56,877 bases of DNA from assembly GCF_004565465.1 (NCBI RefSeq), contig NZ_SRHY01000018.1, positions 1-56,877 of the forward strand, written 5' to 3'. Below, in pieces: positions 1 through 11,912 of this stretch; the first letter of the stretch is position 1; every line of letters starts with the position of its first letter. Source of the DNA: Lentibacillus salicampi. GTDB taxonomy: Bacteria; Bacillota; Bacilli; Bacillales; Amphibacillaceae. Below the pieces are notes generated by a model that was given only the letters and a program-made list of their open reading frames with translations, did not search any database and had not been told where the DNA came from. Position numbers and translations under genes: made by a program.

Positions 1-123
1 GATACCCTAAAACATACCAATAAAAAAATACAAAGGTTTGTCAAAAGTCAATTACAACAATGGGTTGCGGGTTTACCTAACTATATCAAGGTATACATGC
101 CTGTTTTGGACTGCGAAAGTTGA

Positions 124-162
124 GTTATAATTATATTTACCTTTTCGTTATAATTATATTTA
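124..162. repeat. 16-bp direct repeat, AT-rich
   Basis: The 16-mer gttataattatattta occurs at 124-139 and again at 147-162, start to start 23 bp. It lies in about 270 bp without a gene downstream of putP. Its role is unknown; it could be an operator or promoter region of a gene to the left of the window. Nothing else recognisable was seen in 1-272. Confidence 0.5.
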
Positions 163-272
163 TCTAAAGACACTATTGATAATAGCAGAATTCCCCGTCA
201 TTAGGCAAATAAAGCAAAACTGGATTCATGCATTCAATGGAACGTTTTTCAGGGCTTATTGCCACTTTACAT

Positions 273-310
273 AAAAAAACCACCCCCCTTCACAACGGGA
301 AAAGTGGTTT
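273..310 (-). terminator. Rho-independent terminator of putP
   Basis: On the minus strand, 15 bp after the putP stop, AAACCAC pairs with GTGGTTT around a C/G-rich inner part, followed by a run of T (plus strand aaaaaaa at 273-279). Confidence 0.75.
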
Positions 311-325
311 AACATCGGGTGAATA

Positions 326-1849
326 TTAGTATTCGTTCCATTTCTTCATAGCCTGATCATATTCCGCTCTAACCTCAGATTTTGGCTTTCCCGTCTTACT
401 CACAACAATTGCAATAATCAGGTTAAGCAGGAATCCTGGAACGATTTCATACAACTCAAATATACCGCCTGACAGGACACCGCCCCAGACAACGACCGTA
501 ACGGCACCCGCTAAAATACCGGCAAACGCACCATCCCGGGTAAACTCTCTCCAGAACAGGGCCAGTAAAATGGTTGGCCCAAACGCAGCACCAAATCCTG
601 CCCAGGCATAGCTTACCAATTCAAGAACGGAGCTATCCGGATTTATGGCAATAATCGCGGCAATCAAAGCAATGATAAGGGTAGCAATCCGGCCAACCCA
701 GACCAGTTCTTTATCTGTTGCAGCCCGTCTGAAAATCGCTTTATAAAAGTCTTCCGCCACAGCTGAAGACGACACAAGCAACTGCGAATCAATTGTACTC
801 ATAATCGCTGAAAGAATCCCGGCCAGCAGAATACCGGCAATCACCGGATGGAACAACAGCTGCGAGAAGGCAATAAAAATCTTTTCCGGATCATCAAGCA
901 TCTGGACACCATTATCCATAATGACCGAAATGCCAAATTCGCCTAACACATTCACATCCTGGGTACTGATGAATGCCAGTCCGACAAATCCGGTAAATAT
1001 GGCACCATATAATCCAAGAATCATCCATGTCGTACCAATAAACCGTGCTTTCGGAACATCCTTTGGCGACCTTAGCGCCATAAAACGGACAATAATATGC
1101 GGCTGACCGAAATAGCCAAGTCCCCATGCCAGGGATGAAATAATCGCCAACATCCCGACACCTTCAACCATATTAAAATGACCCGGATTGATCTCCCCGA
1201 CAGCCTGGACAGCGGCATCCCAACCACCCATTTGATTAAGCGCGACAATCGGCACCACAATCAGTGCCAGAAACATTAAGCTGCCCTGAATAAAATCGGT
1301 CCAGGCTACCGCCAGAAATCCGCCCAGTAAGGTATACGATACAACCACAATGGTGCCAATCCATAGCGCTGCCTGATATTCCAGGCCAAATGATGCCTCA
1401 AACAGCTTCGCGCCAGCTACCATTCCGGATGATGTGTAAAAAGTAAAAAACAGTAAAATAACAAGTGCAGAAATGACCCGGAGTATATGAGAATTATCTT
1501 TGAAGCGATTCTCCAAAAAATCCGGAATCGTAATGGAGTTATTCGAAACCTCTGTATAAACCCGCAATCGTTTCGCGACAACCTGCCAATTCAAGTAAGC
1601 CCCTATCGACAGTCCGATTGCCATCCAGGCTTCCGCAAGACCTGCCGCATAAACAGCACCAGGCAATCCTAACAGCAGCCAGCCGCTCATGTCTGAAGCA
1701 CCAGCACTGAGCGCCGCTACCCCGGGCCCCAGCTTACGGCCTCCCAGAACATAGTCTGACAGATTGTTGGTCATCCGGTACATAATGATACCGATGATCA
1801 GTATGCCAATAAGATAGACAATAAATGTTATCAGTGTCGCCTGACCCAT
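326..1849 (-). CDS. putP: Sodium:proline symporter, PutP/OpuE family
   Basis: A 507-residue polytopic membrane protein of the sodium:solute symporter family. It takes up proline with sodium, either for osmoprotection (OpuE role) or as nutrient (PutP role). The N-terminal part with SDYVLGGRKLGP and the SAGASDMSGWLLLGLPG segment (about residues 47-65) is typical of PutP, as is the full length of about 500. The ATG is preceded by GGAGGGGAGG, which lies inside the last codons of a 35-codon ORF whose TAA abuts this ATG, so the two are probably translationally coupled. In B. subtilis opuE also lies near the camS/ligA region, so the place is syntenic. Proline as substrate is inferred from family similarity; PutP versus OpuE cannot be decided here. 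Confidence 0.9.
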   Translation of the reverse strand: MGQATLITFIVYLIGILIIGIIMYRMTNNLSDYVLGGRKLGPGVAALSAGASDMSGWLLLGLPGAVYAAGLAEAWMAIGLSIGAYLNWQVVAKRLRVYTEVSNNSITIPDFLENRFKDNSHILRVISALVILLFFTFYTSSGMVAGAKLFEASFGLEYQAALWIGTIVVVSYTLLGGFLAVAWTDFIQGSLMFLALIVVPIVALNQMGGWDAAVQAVGEINPGHFNMVEGVGMLAIISSLAWGLGYFGQPHIIVRFMALRSPKDVPKARFIGTTWMILGLYGAIFTGFVGLAFISTQDVNVLGEFGISVIMDNGVQMLDDPEKIFIAFSQLLFHPVIAGILLAGILSAIMSTIDSQLLVSSSAVAEDFYKAIFRRAATDKELVWVGRIATLIIALIAAIIAINPDSSVLELVSYAWAGFGAAFGPTILLALFWREFTRDGAFAGILAGAVTVVVWGGVLSGGIFELYEIVPGFLLNLIIAIVVSKTGKPKSEVRAEYDQAMKKWNEY

Positions 1850-1957
1850 TTACTTTTTCCTCCCCTCCGTAAACAAGGTAATAATCGAAAGCAAAATCAA
1901 TACAGGCATCGGTATAAACATCCACACCCATGTTGCTCCCGAAATGGCGTATTCCAT
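1850..1957 (-). CDS. Small symporter accessory protein, 35 aa
   Basis: An ORF of 35 codons directly upstream of putP, with its TAA touching the putP ATG (TAAATG). Its own ribosome site is AAAGGAG, 7-8 bases before the ATG at 1957. The peptide starts MEYAISGATWVWMFIPMP, continues as one hydrophobic helix (about residues 9-27) and ends in a charged tail EGRKK, so it should be a single-pass membrane protein. Short ORFs of this layout precede many sodium:solute symporter genes and are annotated as small accessory proteins. The match here rests on size, topology and position, not on a search. It is almost certainly cotranscribed with putP. Confidence 0.7.
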   Translation of the reverse strand: MEYAISGATWVWMFIPMPVLILLSIITLFTEGRKK

Positions 1958-1989
1958 GCGAACGCTCCTTTCTGAATATTGGTACATTT

Positions 1990-2017
1990 ATTATAGCATA
2001 TGTTTCACTTACTGAAA
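1990..2017 (-). promoter_or_regulatory. Promoter of the small ORF and putP
   Basis: A consensus -10 TATAAT (plus 1990-1995) has a weak -35 TTTCAG (plus 2012-2017) 16 bp upstream. It lies 33 bp before the accessory ORF start. An adjoining TGATAAT-like sequence resembles half of a Fur box only. Confidence 0.5.
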
Positions 2018-2069
2018 TCATTATCATTAATCCACAATTTACAAATCACTTATGTTAATTGTACCAAAA

Positions 2070-2109
2070 CAAAAAAAGACCTGAAACAGCTTTCCACACT
2101 ATTTCAGGT
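2070..2109 (-). terminator. Terminator after the regulator-peptide pair
   Basis: The minus strand reads ACCTGAAA - 15-nt loop - TTTCAGGT and then TCTTTTTTTG. The perfect 8-bp stem (plus 2079-2086 and 2102-2109) and T-run end the transcript of the peptide gene. Confidence 0.85.
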
Positions 2110-2166
2110 AATATCATAATGTAATAGGGTAAATAATACTGATCTTACTAATAGTTTCAAACTAGA

Positions 2167-2307
2167 TTAAAAGAAACTAACATCCTGGCCTACTGAAAAA
2201 ATTCTAGGTTCTACCTCCATTGCAGTATCATTTGGCGTATTCTGCACGGATGCAAATCCTGCAATAAGCAAAGTACCCAATGCTACAGTTGTCATCAACT
2301 TTTTCAT
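2167..2307 (-). CDS. Exported 46-aa propeptide, candidate quorum-sensing signal
   Basis: A 46-codon ORF starting 12 bp after the stop of an NprR-like HTH/TPR regulator gene. Its strong site AGGGGGGAT is 4-6 bases before the ATG at 2307. The peptide begins MKKLMTTVALGTLLIAGFAS: a lysine pair, a hydrophobic core and a possible signal peptidase site near AGFAS. It then has a polar linker (VQNTPNDTAMEVEP) and ends RIFSVGQDVSFF. Sec-exported pre-peptides encoded just after a TPR regulator are the hallmark of RRNPP systems (PlcR-PapR, NprR-NprX, Rap-Phr). There the mature 5-10-residue signal is cut from the C-terminal part and re-imported by the Opp oligopeptide permease. The exact mature peptide cannot be read from the sequence; the last 7-10 residues are the best guess. 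A terminator follows at 2070-2109. Confidence 0.75.
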   Translation of the reverse strand: MKKLMTTVALGTLLIAGFASVQNTPNDTAMEVEPRIFSVGQDVSFF

Positions 2308-2319
2308 ATTATCCCCCCT

Positions 2320-3588
2320 TTAGAGGCTAACCAGTTCCTCATAAGCACTATTAGCCAGTTTATAATATTTAACAGATTCTTTATATCTGTTATTCCCTTC
2401 AAAATGTTTTGCCAGCATATTGGTATAAATCACAAGGTTAGCATAATCTCTATGTTTTTTTAAATATGGTATAAACTCATCAATCACAAACGACTCAAAT
2501 TTTTCATCTTCCTCATTAATAACGTAATTGTAAGTATGTGTAATATACTGGAATAATTGGTATTTTTCTTCGTCATTTGTGTTATCTAACAATTCCAGAC
2601 TTTTTGTAATCATTTCTTTCGTTTTATCATAGTTATAAATATTATAATACTCTTTTATAAGTGACGTGGCTGCAATTATCCTCTCATACAATAATACATC
2701 AAAATCTTTCACTACTTCCTCATAATTGGAAATAGCCTTTCTGTTTTCACCAATTGTTGAATAAAGGTAACCTAAATTTTGATTAGTCAATTGAATAACC
2801 TGAGTGTTTTGCTTCAATTCACCTAAATGTTTACCAAGGTTATAGTTTTTAATTGCCTTATCTTGCATCCCGATTCTGCGATAGGAAATACCTAATAGAA
2901 TATGACACTGTGCACAACGATTAAAATTGTAAGTCACCCGAAAAGTGGCAATTGCCTTTTCGGCATAATCTATCGCCTCAAGTGTATTTCGCAGTTTACT
3001 ATGTGTCACAGCGATCGTATACTGTAAATCGGCTACTTCATCTTCGGACAAGTCCAATTGGTTCAGTTTATCTTCTGCAGCTTCATACATGCGCATGGCC
3101 TGGTTAAACTCGTTATTGGCAGAATTATAATTCCCCTTAAATTTATACCAGTAAAACTGATGCAGACTGTCAAAAGTACCGGTCATTTCAGCCAGCTTAT
3201 TAATCTGACTTAATGCACGATCCATTTGTCCCATAACCAAAAAATACCTGATCTTATGAATCTCAAACATCACCAGACTATCCGCAGAATGATTATCATA
3301 CATAACCTCATTTAATTCCTGATAGATACGGGTCATTTCTTCCATATCATGGTCTGTAGACAGCATATCATACCATTTCTGCAACTTCTCCCTGATCATT
3401 TCATCAGTTCCATCATCCAGCTGAATACCCAGTTTGGTGCACAACATACTTATCACGTTCAGGCTTGCCTCGGTTTTTTCATTTTCAATCTTGGATAAAT
3501 AAGCGCTTGAGACAATCCCTTCAGCCAGATCTGCCTGGGTCATTTCCTGTTGTATCCGGTGCAGTTTAATATAGGGCCCGATTTCCAT
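2320..3588 (-). CDS. NprR-like HTH/TPR transcriptional regulator (RRNPP family)
   Basis: A 422-residue protein starting MEIGPYIKLHRIQQEMTQ. Residues about 5-60 form an XRE-type helix-turn-helix (MTQADLAEGIVSSAYLSKIE). Residues about 85-420 are a series of TPR-like helical pairs, for example DKAIKNYNLGKHLGELKQ and RKAISNYEEVVKDF. Length and domain order match NprR of the B. cereus group (about 423 residues) rather than PlcR (about 285). The DNA-binding domain is present, unlike in Rap phosphatases. An in-frame GTG at 3600 would add four residues; the ATG at 3588 is preferred because GGGGTGGG lies 7 bases upstream. The protein probably binds DNA and changes activity when the peptide from the next gene binds its TPR groove. 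No phage genes are near, which argues against an AimR role. Confidence 0.8.
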   Translation of the reverse strand: MEIGPYIKLHRIQQEMTQADLAEGIVSSAYLSKIENEKTEASLNVISMLCTKLGIQLDDGTDEMIREKLQKWYDMLSTDHDMEEMTRIYQELNEVMYDNHSADSLVMFEIHKIRYFLVMGQMDRALSQINKLAEMTGTFDSLHQFYWYKFKGNYNSANNEFNQAMRMYEAAEDKLNQLDLSEDEVADLQYTIAVTHSKLRNTLEAIDYAEKAIATFRVTYNFNRCAQCHILLGISYRRIGMQDKAIKNYNLGKHLGELKQNTQVIQLTNQNLGYLYSTIGENRKAISNYEEVVKDFDVLLYERIIAATSLIKEYYNIYNYDKTKEMITKSLELLDNTNDEEKYQLFQYITHTYNYVINEEDEKFESFVIDEFIPYLKKHRDYANLVIYTNMLAKHFEGNNRYKESVKYYKLANSAYEELVSL

Positions 3589-3726
3589 CTTTTTACCCAC
3601 CCCGCTAGCTGGAAATTAGAATGATTTGGTAACAATGCTGTATATATATCATAACATAAATTCCAAAAATTCATATTGGGAAAGTTGAGGGGTCAAAATG
3701 GCAATGAGCCCGTCCGCAACTTGCCT

Positions 3727-3748
3727 ACTTTCCTGAAATGAGGAAAGT
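3727..3748. promoter_or_regulatory. Palindrome, candidate regulator operator
   Basis: A perfect 8-bp inverted repeat, ACTTTCCT-gaaatg-AGGAAAGT, sits about 140 bp upstream of the NprR-like gene. A related half-site gggaaagttgagg is at 3678-3690, nearer the gene. It may be an autoregulatory operator; this is inference only. Confidence 0.35.
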
Positions 3749-3752
3749 TAGT

Positions 3753-3797
3753 CAAAAATAGCCCTTTTTCCGCATATTTTTCAGGGAAAAAGGGCTG
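3753..3797 (-). terminator. Rho-independent terminator of camS
   Basis: AGCCCTTTTTCC and GGAAAAAGGGCT form a 12-bp stem (plus 3760-3771 and 3785-3796), followed on the minus strand by ATTTTTG. It lies 47 bp after the camS stop and could also work for plus-strand transcripts. Confidence 0.85.
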
Positions 3798-3843
3798 TTT
3801 TACCAATTTTAGGCCTATTGACTTACATTAAATTTTTTTGACA

Positions 3844-5061
3844 TTATGAATCAAAAATATGGACAGTCGCTTCATCGTCACCGGCTTCACGGTATATAAG
3901 GCTCTCCATCTTTTCATTGGACTTAATCTTCACTTCCAGCTCATAATAATCCTGGAACATTTCCTGTACCAAACCATACGCGTATTGCGTAAAGCCGGTA
4001 ACTTCGCCTTTTCCGTAAAACTCCAGTGGGATTTCCAGCGTTAATTTCTGCAGTTCTTCATTCATGTAAAAGCCTTCACCGATCACGCCCACATAATTCG
4101 GGAAGTACTCCTCAACGCGTGTACCAAAGTTTTGCACTAATTGGTGCGTGTCGTGATATTTTTCCTCGCCTTCATCGGACGGGAACAAAACGTTTTCTTC
4201 ATGAACCGTTTCCCACTCGCCGATGGATGCCTTTCCCGCTTCGGCATCTGTTATGGCTACAAAATTTCCCGGCACAGGGGAGCTTTGATCTTCTTCTCTG
4301 TATAGCGCGATCATAATCGGGACATCGCTCAGTTCCTCAATGTTTCGGACCCGTTCCAATACTGTCTGAGCAATTTCTTTCCCTTTTTTCATCATTTCGG
4401 ACTTCGATATTTCTCTATGGTAGGTGTTCCCTTCAACATCATACGTATAGACTGACTTCAATGCGATGCCGATAGACGCTCCCACCAGTTCCATTTGGTT
4501 ATCATCATTCTTCTTGAGATAATTTTGCTCCAGAATATGAGTAAGATATTTTGGATTCTCCTCATAGTCTTCTTTCGTAGCATTTTCTTCATCCAACGGC
4601 GGATTCAATGCTTGCTTTCGTGCATTTAAATCTGCTTCACTAAACTGATCTTTGTTATTTTCCACCCTTTCCTCAAGGTTTTTTAGCTGCTTGTCCGTCG
4701 GGTAGGTATCCAGCCAGTTATAAAGCATATCGGACGTTAAATACTGGCCTTCTTCATAAAAGTACTGTTCAGGTTCAAAATATTCTTTTGAAAGTCTTCT
4801 CAGCCCGGTCTCCATTTCGTCAATATCCACCCGGTTCCCCATCTGGTTCGTGATGACACCCCGGGAGGCACTGGGGCGATAAGGCAGGACGGTCCTGTAA
4901 TTTTCTTCTGACAATTGCTGACTGGAAACGATTGAGTTTGATTGTTGCTTGGTCTCATCTTTATTTTGAACAACCTCCTCATCACTATTGCCAATCGATG
5001 GTGAACAGCCTGTCATGATCAGAATGGCGCCTGCCAGTGACATCACTATTTTTTTCAACAC
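3844..5061 (-). CDS. camS: CamS family sex-pheromone-type lipoprotein
   Basis: About 405 residues beginning LKKIVMSLAGAILIMTGCS: a lipoprotein signal peptide with the lipobox ending in Cys near residue 17. The mature protein is hydrophilic and acidic and matches the CamS/YerH family, whose lipoprotein signal peptides give rise to sex-pheromone peptides in staphylococci and enterococci. The cell role of the mature protein is not known. The longest frame starts at a GTG at 5070. The GTG at 5061 is preferred because AAGGAG stands 8 bases before it and the signal peptide is then of normal length. It follows ligA by 12 bp, as in B. subtilis (yerH), and is the last gene of the pcrB-pcrA-ligA operon. 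Confidence 0.85.
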   Translation of the reverse strand: MLKKIVMSLAGAILIMTGCSPSIGNSDEEVVQNKDETKQQSNSIVSSQQLSEENYRTVLPYRPSASRGVITNQMGNRVDIDEMETGLRRLSKEYFEPEQYFYEEGQYLTSDMLYNWLDTYPTDKQLKNLEERVENNKDQFSEADLNARKQALNPPLDEENATKEDYEENPKYLTHILEQNYLKKNDDNQMELVGASIGIALKSVYTYDVEGNTYHREISKSEMMKKGKEIAQTVLERVRNIEELSDVPIMIALYREEDQSSPVPGNFVAITDAEAGKASIGEWETVHEENVLFPSDEGEEKYHDTHQLVQNFGTRVEEYFPNYVGVIGEGFYMNEELQKLTLEIPLEFYGKGEVTGFTQYAYGLVQEMFQDYYELEVKIKSNEKMESLIYREAGDDEATVHIFDS

Positions 5062-5073
5062 GTCATCCACTCC

Positions 5074-9319
<4,246 letters not shown>

Positions 9320-9346
9320 GACACACTTCCTTTAAATGAGCTGCTT

Positions 9347-10039
9347 TTAATTCATATCTGTAACTGCTTGAACCGTTTTTAAGGCTTTATTGATATCTGA
9401 ATAAATCAGATTTCCGACAACGATTGTATCGGCCTGTTCCTTCATTTCACGAGCCTGGGAATTATTTTCAATCCCGCCGCCATAGATCAGTTTTGTCTGA
9501 TGTAGCTGTTCCTTCACGTCTTTGACAAGCTCAGGGTCGCCATATGTGCCGCTGTATTCCATGTAAAACACAGGCAAATGAAAAATTTGCTCCGCCATAT
9601 ACGCATAGGCCACCACGTCGTCATCACCCGGTAATTCACAGTTTGTCTGCTCAAACGCTTTGGCATGCTCGTTTAAAATACAATATCCTTCCACAGCGAT
9701 CTCATCCCAGTTCATCGAATCCCGGTATTCCTTGATGGCTTCATGCTGAATGTCCATCATCCATTTTTTCTCCGTACTGTTCATCACCATTGGAATCAAA
9801 TAATAATCAAAACCAGGTGTGATCGACGCCATATTGGATATCTCCAAAATGCATGGGACCGTATGCCGGCGAATCCGCGACAGGAGATCAAGCACCCCGT
9901 CAAGTGTCACCCCATCCGTCCCGCCGACAATCACAGCATCCGTCCCGGACTGACAAATCGCATCGAGATCCTCATCCGAAATGTCTTTGGCAGGGTCCAG
10001 TTTAAATAAATGCCTGCAGTTTGTTAATAGTTCATTCAC
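9347..10039 (-). CDS. pcrB: Heptaprenylglyceryl phosphate synthase PcrB
   Basis: A 230-residue TIM-barrel prenyltransferase that joins heptaprenyl diphosphate to glycerol-1-phosphate, making an archaea-like ether lipid precursor. It shows the N-terminal HLFKLDPAKD and GGTDGVT, the EYSGTYGDPELV strand, and the C-terminal phosphate-binding parts YGGGIENNSQA and VVGNLIYSD. The frame opens at 10075, but the GTG at 10039 has GGGGGAT 7 bases upstream and gives the family length of about 228-230. It is first gene of the pcrB-pcrA-ligA-camS operon. Confidence 0.95.
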   Translation of the reverse strand: MNELLTNCRHLFKLDPAKDISDEDLDAICQSGTDAVIVGGTDGVTLDGVLDLLSRIRRHTVPCILEISNMASITPGFDYYLIPMVMNSTEKKWMMDIQHEAIKEYRDSMNWDEIAVEGYCILNEHAKAFEQTNCELPGDDDVVAYAYMAEQIFHLPVFYMEYSGTYGDPELVKDVKEQLHQTKLIYGGGIENNSQAREMKEQADTIVVGNLIYSDINKALKTVQAVTDMN

Positions 10040-10117
10040 GTAAAATCCCCCATAAATATTTAATTCATTAGTCAATAGTCATCAACAGTAAAAACACGAT
10101 TTACCTTCATTCTTAAA

Positions 10118-10126
10118 GTATACCAA
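10118..10126 (-). promoter_or_regulatory. Extended -10 promoter of pcrB operon
   Basis: The minus strand reads TGGTATACT, an extended -10 (TGn plus TATACT) about 80 bp before pcrB. No good -35 was seen, which is common for extended -10 promoters. Confidence 0.5.
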
Positions 10127-10220
10127 AAAATGAGCTATGAATTTAGGATAAAGCAGGATAAAAATTGAGGAATTTCATGAAGGCGGAATTTCCTGAGATT
10201 TAACTGAAGAACGTTGATTC

Positions 10221-10291
10221 GAAAAACTCCCATTCACTTGTTTTTTAGTGAACAAGCAGTTTTTCTTATAAGGTTCTCTGACGTTATAAAA
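10221..10291 (-). repeat. Hairpin-bearing intergenic element, short copy
   Basis: The arms GAAAAACT (10221-10228) and AGTTTTTC (10258-10265) enclose a second stem TTCACT/AGTGAA. They are flanked by TTATAAGGT and TCTGACGTTATAAAA. The same outer stem and flanks occur at 11720-11900, where the inner stem has a different sequence but still pairs. It sits in the 303-bp gap between yerC and pcrB. Confidence 0.55.
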
Positions 10292-10292
10292 C

Positions 10293-10323
10293 GAAAGCAA
10301 GCTATCCCCCAATAGGAGATAGC
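10293..10323 (-). terminator. Likely terminator after yerC
   Basis: GCTATC and GATAGC (plus 10301-10306 and 10318-10323) pair with C/G bases between, about 20 bp after the yerC stop. The T tract is poor (TTGCTTTCG), so efficiency is uncertain. Confidence 0.45.
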
Positions 10324-10342
10324 GGCTCTATTTCATTTATAG

Positions 10343-10633
10343 TTATTCAAGCATGCGATCCAGCACAATTTTATACCCGTCACTGCCATAATTAATGCAG
10401 CGGCGCACGCGTGAAATTGTTGCGGTTGAGGCACTTGTTTCCTCTTCTATCACATTGTAGGTATATCCATCTGTCAGCATTTTGGCAACTTGCAGCCGCT
10501 GAGCGATCGAATGAACCTCAGACATTGTTGCAATATCATCAAAAAATTTATAGCACTCCTCACGATCCTTTAACGAAAGAATCGCGTCAAACAGTTGATC
10601 CAGCTGTTCTCCGCGCAGTTTATCGATTTGCAT
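10343..10633 (-). CDS. yerC: TrpR-like DNA-binding protein YerC
   Basis: A 96-residue protein of the YerC/YecD TrpR-like family. A helix-turn-helix is visible in the second half (DGYTYNVIEEETSASTATIS, residues about 54-73), followed by RVRRCINYG. Its targets are not established. The ATG at 10633 follows GGCAGGTGAT. It lies 15 bp after yerB, the same pairing as in B. subtilis, so it probably shares the yerB transcript. Confidence 0.9.
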   Translation of the reverse strand: MQIDKLRGEQLDQLFDAILSLKDREECYKFFDDIATMSEVHSIAQRLQVAKMLTDGYTYNVIEEETSASTATISRVRRCINYGSDGYKIVLDRMLE

Positions 10634-10648
10634 GACATCACCTGCCTT

Positions 10649-11701
10649 TTAATCGTTTGACACCGTAACCGATTTTGACATACCAGGGTCTGTCGGTATA
10701 ATATTAATCCATGTTTTGCCCCGAACAAATTCCACCGGCCTGCCATCCTGTACGGGGATGATTCTGCCGTCGCGGTTTTCCCACTGAACGTGGCGGATTT
10801 TGCCTTTTTGAATCAGGCAGGCATCACCGCCCGACGTTATGTCAATTTCACGCCGCCCCGCATCATCGATAACGTGATGCTCTGTTTCCACAATGAAAAT
10901 ATTATCGGTTGTGACCGGCTCTTCTGAATTCAGCTCAACGGTTTTTTTTCCGTCGCTGAACCGGGTATAGGTTTCGTTATCTTCATCATAGACGTATTCA
11001 ACCACATATTTCAGGCTTTTTCCGGAATAATCAATTTTAACATTTGCTGCGGGATCACCTGTGATATTTTTGGCTTCTTCCTCTGTTGTAAAAGGCAGCG
11101 GCTCATATGTCTGTGTCGAATCATATCCATTTTGCTCTGCCATCTCATAGACTGTCCCAAATTGCAGATACGAATTGTGCGGTGGTTTCCTGAACGATTC
11201 ACGTTTAAACAAGTGCCCATCATTATCATAATGGGCCCCGTCCAAATGTTCAATCCCGCGGTTTCGAATCATATCATTCACAAAATTGGCTGCCCCGTGA
11301 TAAATATAAAGCGAATCGTAGCCATTTGCCAATTCAAAATAATACTCCCGTGCACTTCGAACAGGCCCGGCAACATCAGGCAATTCGCTTTGATACATAG
11401 CCATCAGCCTTGTAATCCGCCCCTCTGCCAAAATTTCAAATACGATATCTGCTTTGCTGAGGCCAGATTGCGGCCGTGCCTTACGATGATTATTGATCAT
11501 TACACTAGTTATTCGATTGTTTACCGACTGATCCGTTTTTACCCCTGTCAACGGAAATGTGTTCTTGTTATTCGTCTGGTCTTTTTCCGTCACGGCGTTT
11601 TCTTTCGACTCACTGTCTTCTGCATTTTTTTCCTGATCGTCTGAACATGCTCCAAGAAACAGTAGCATGAACAAAGCCAGGAAAATAATAAGCTTTCTCA
11701 A
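10649..11701 (-). CDS. yerB: DUF3048 lipoprotein YerB
   Basis: A 350-residue lipoprotein starting (TTG-encoded Met) RKLIIFLALFMLLFLGACS, with lipobox LGAC at about residues 16-19. It has an acidic linker rich in Asp, Glu and Asn (residues 20-50), then the two-part DUF3048 region with PQSGLSKADIVFEILAEGR and GPVRSAREYY. The TTG at 11701 has GGAGTGGGG 3-8 bases upstream and no better start exists. Function is unknown; it should be anchored on the outer face of the membrane. It keeps the B. subtilis place between adeC/yerA and yerC. Confidence 0.9.
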   Translation of the reverse strand: MRKLIIFLALFMLLFLGACSDDQEKNAEDSESKENAVTEKDQTNNKNTFPLTGVKTDQSVNNRITSVMINNHRKARPQSGLSKADIVFEILAEGRITRLMAMYQSELPDVAGPVRSAREYYFELANGYDSLYIYHGAANFVNDMIRNRGIEHLDGAHYDNDGHLFKRESFRKPPHNSYLQFGTVYEMAEQNGYDSTQTYEPLPFTTEEEAKNITGDPAANVKIDYSGKSLKYVVEYVYDEDNETYTRFSDGKKTVELNSEEPVTTDNIFIVETEHHVIDDAGRREIDITSGGDACLIQKGKIRHVQWENRDGRIIPVQDGRPVEFVRGKTWINIIPTDPGMSKSVTVSND

Positions 11702-11719
11702 AACCCCACTCCTTTTTTA

Positions 11720-11900
11720 GAAAAACTCGGCATTCGCCTCGTCTTATAGCGAGTGCCGAAGTTTTTCTTATAAGGTCAACCATAATTTATACTTTCTGAC
11801 GTTGTGAAAAACGTGGCATAGACCTTGCCCACAGGACGTGGACAGTTTTAGCAGAAGGTCCTCTATCGACGCGTCATGTTTACCGGACTTTTTGAACAAC
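11720..11900 (-). repeat. Hairpin-bearing intergenic element, long copy
   Basis: The 211-bp gap between adeC and yerB is almost filled by this element. On the minus strand it starts GTTGTTCAAAAAGTCCGGTA, passes GAGGACCTTCTGC and AACGTCAGAAAG, and ends CCTTATAAGAAAAACT with a strong hairpin (CGGCACTCGC / GCGAATGCCG) and GAGTTTTTC. The last third recurs at 10221-10291 and the first third, diverged, at 42009-42044. I believe such elements are dispersed in Bacillaceae intergenic regions, but this is memory, not a search. The final hairpin plus TTTTTC may end adeC transcripts. Confidence 0.55.
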
Positions 11901-11912
11901 TTCTATTATACG

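Noticed and set aside
2016..2034. Fur box upstream of putP
   Set aside because: Only one half matches the Fur consensus.
2320..3600. Phage arbitrium receptor AimR
   Set aside because: Domain layout overlaps, but no phage genes are present and the length and HTH fit NprR-like regulators better.
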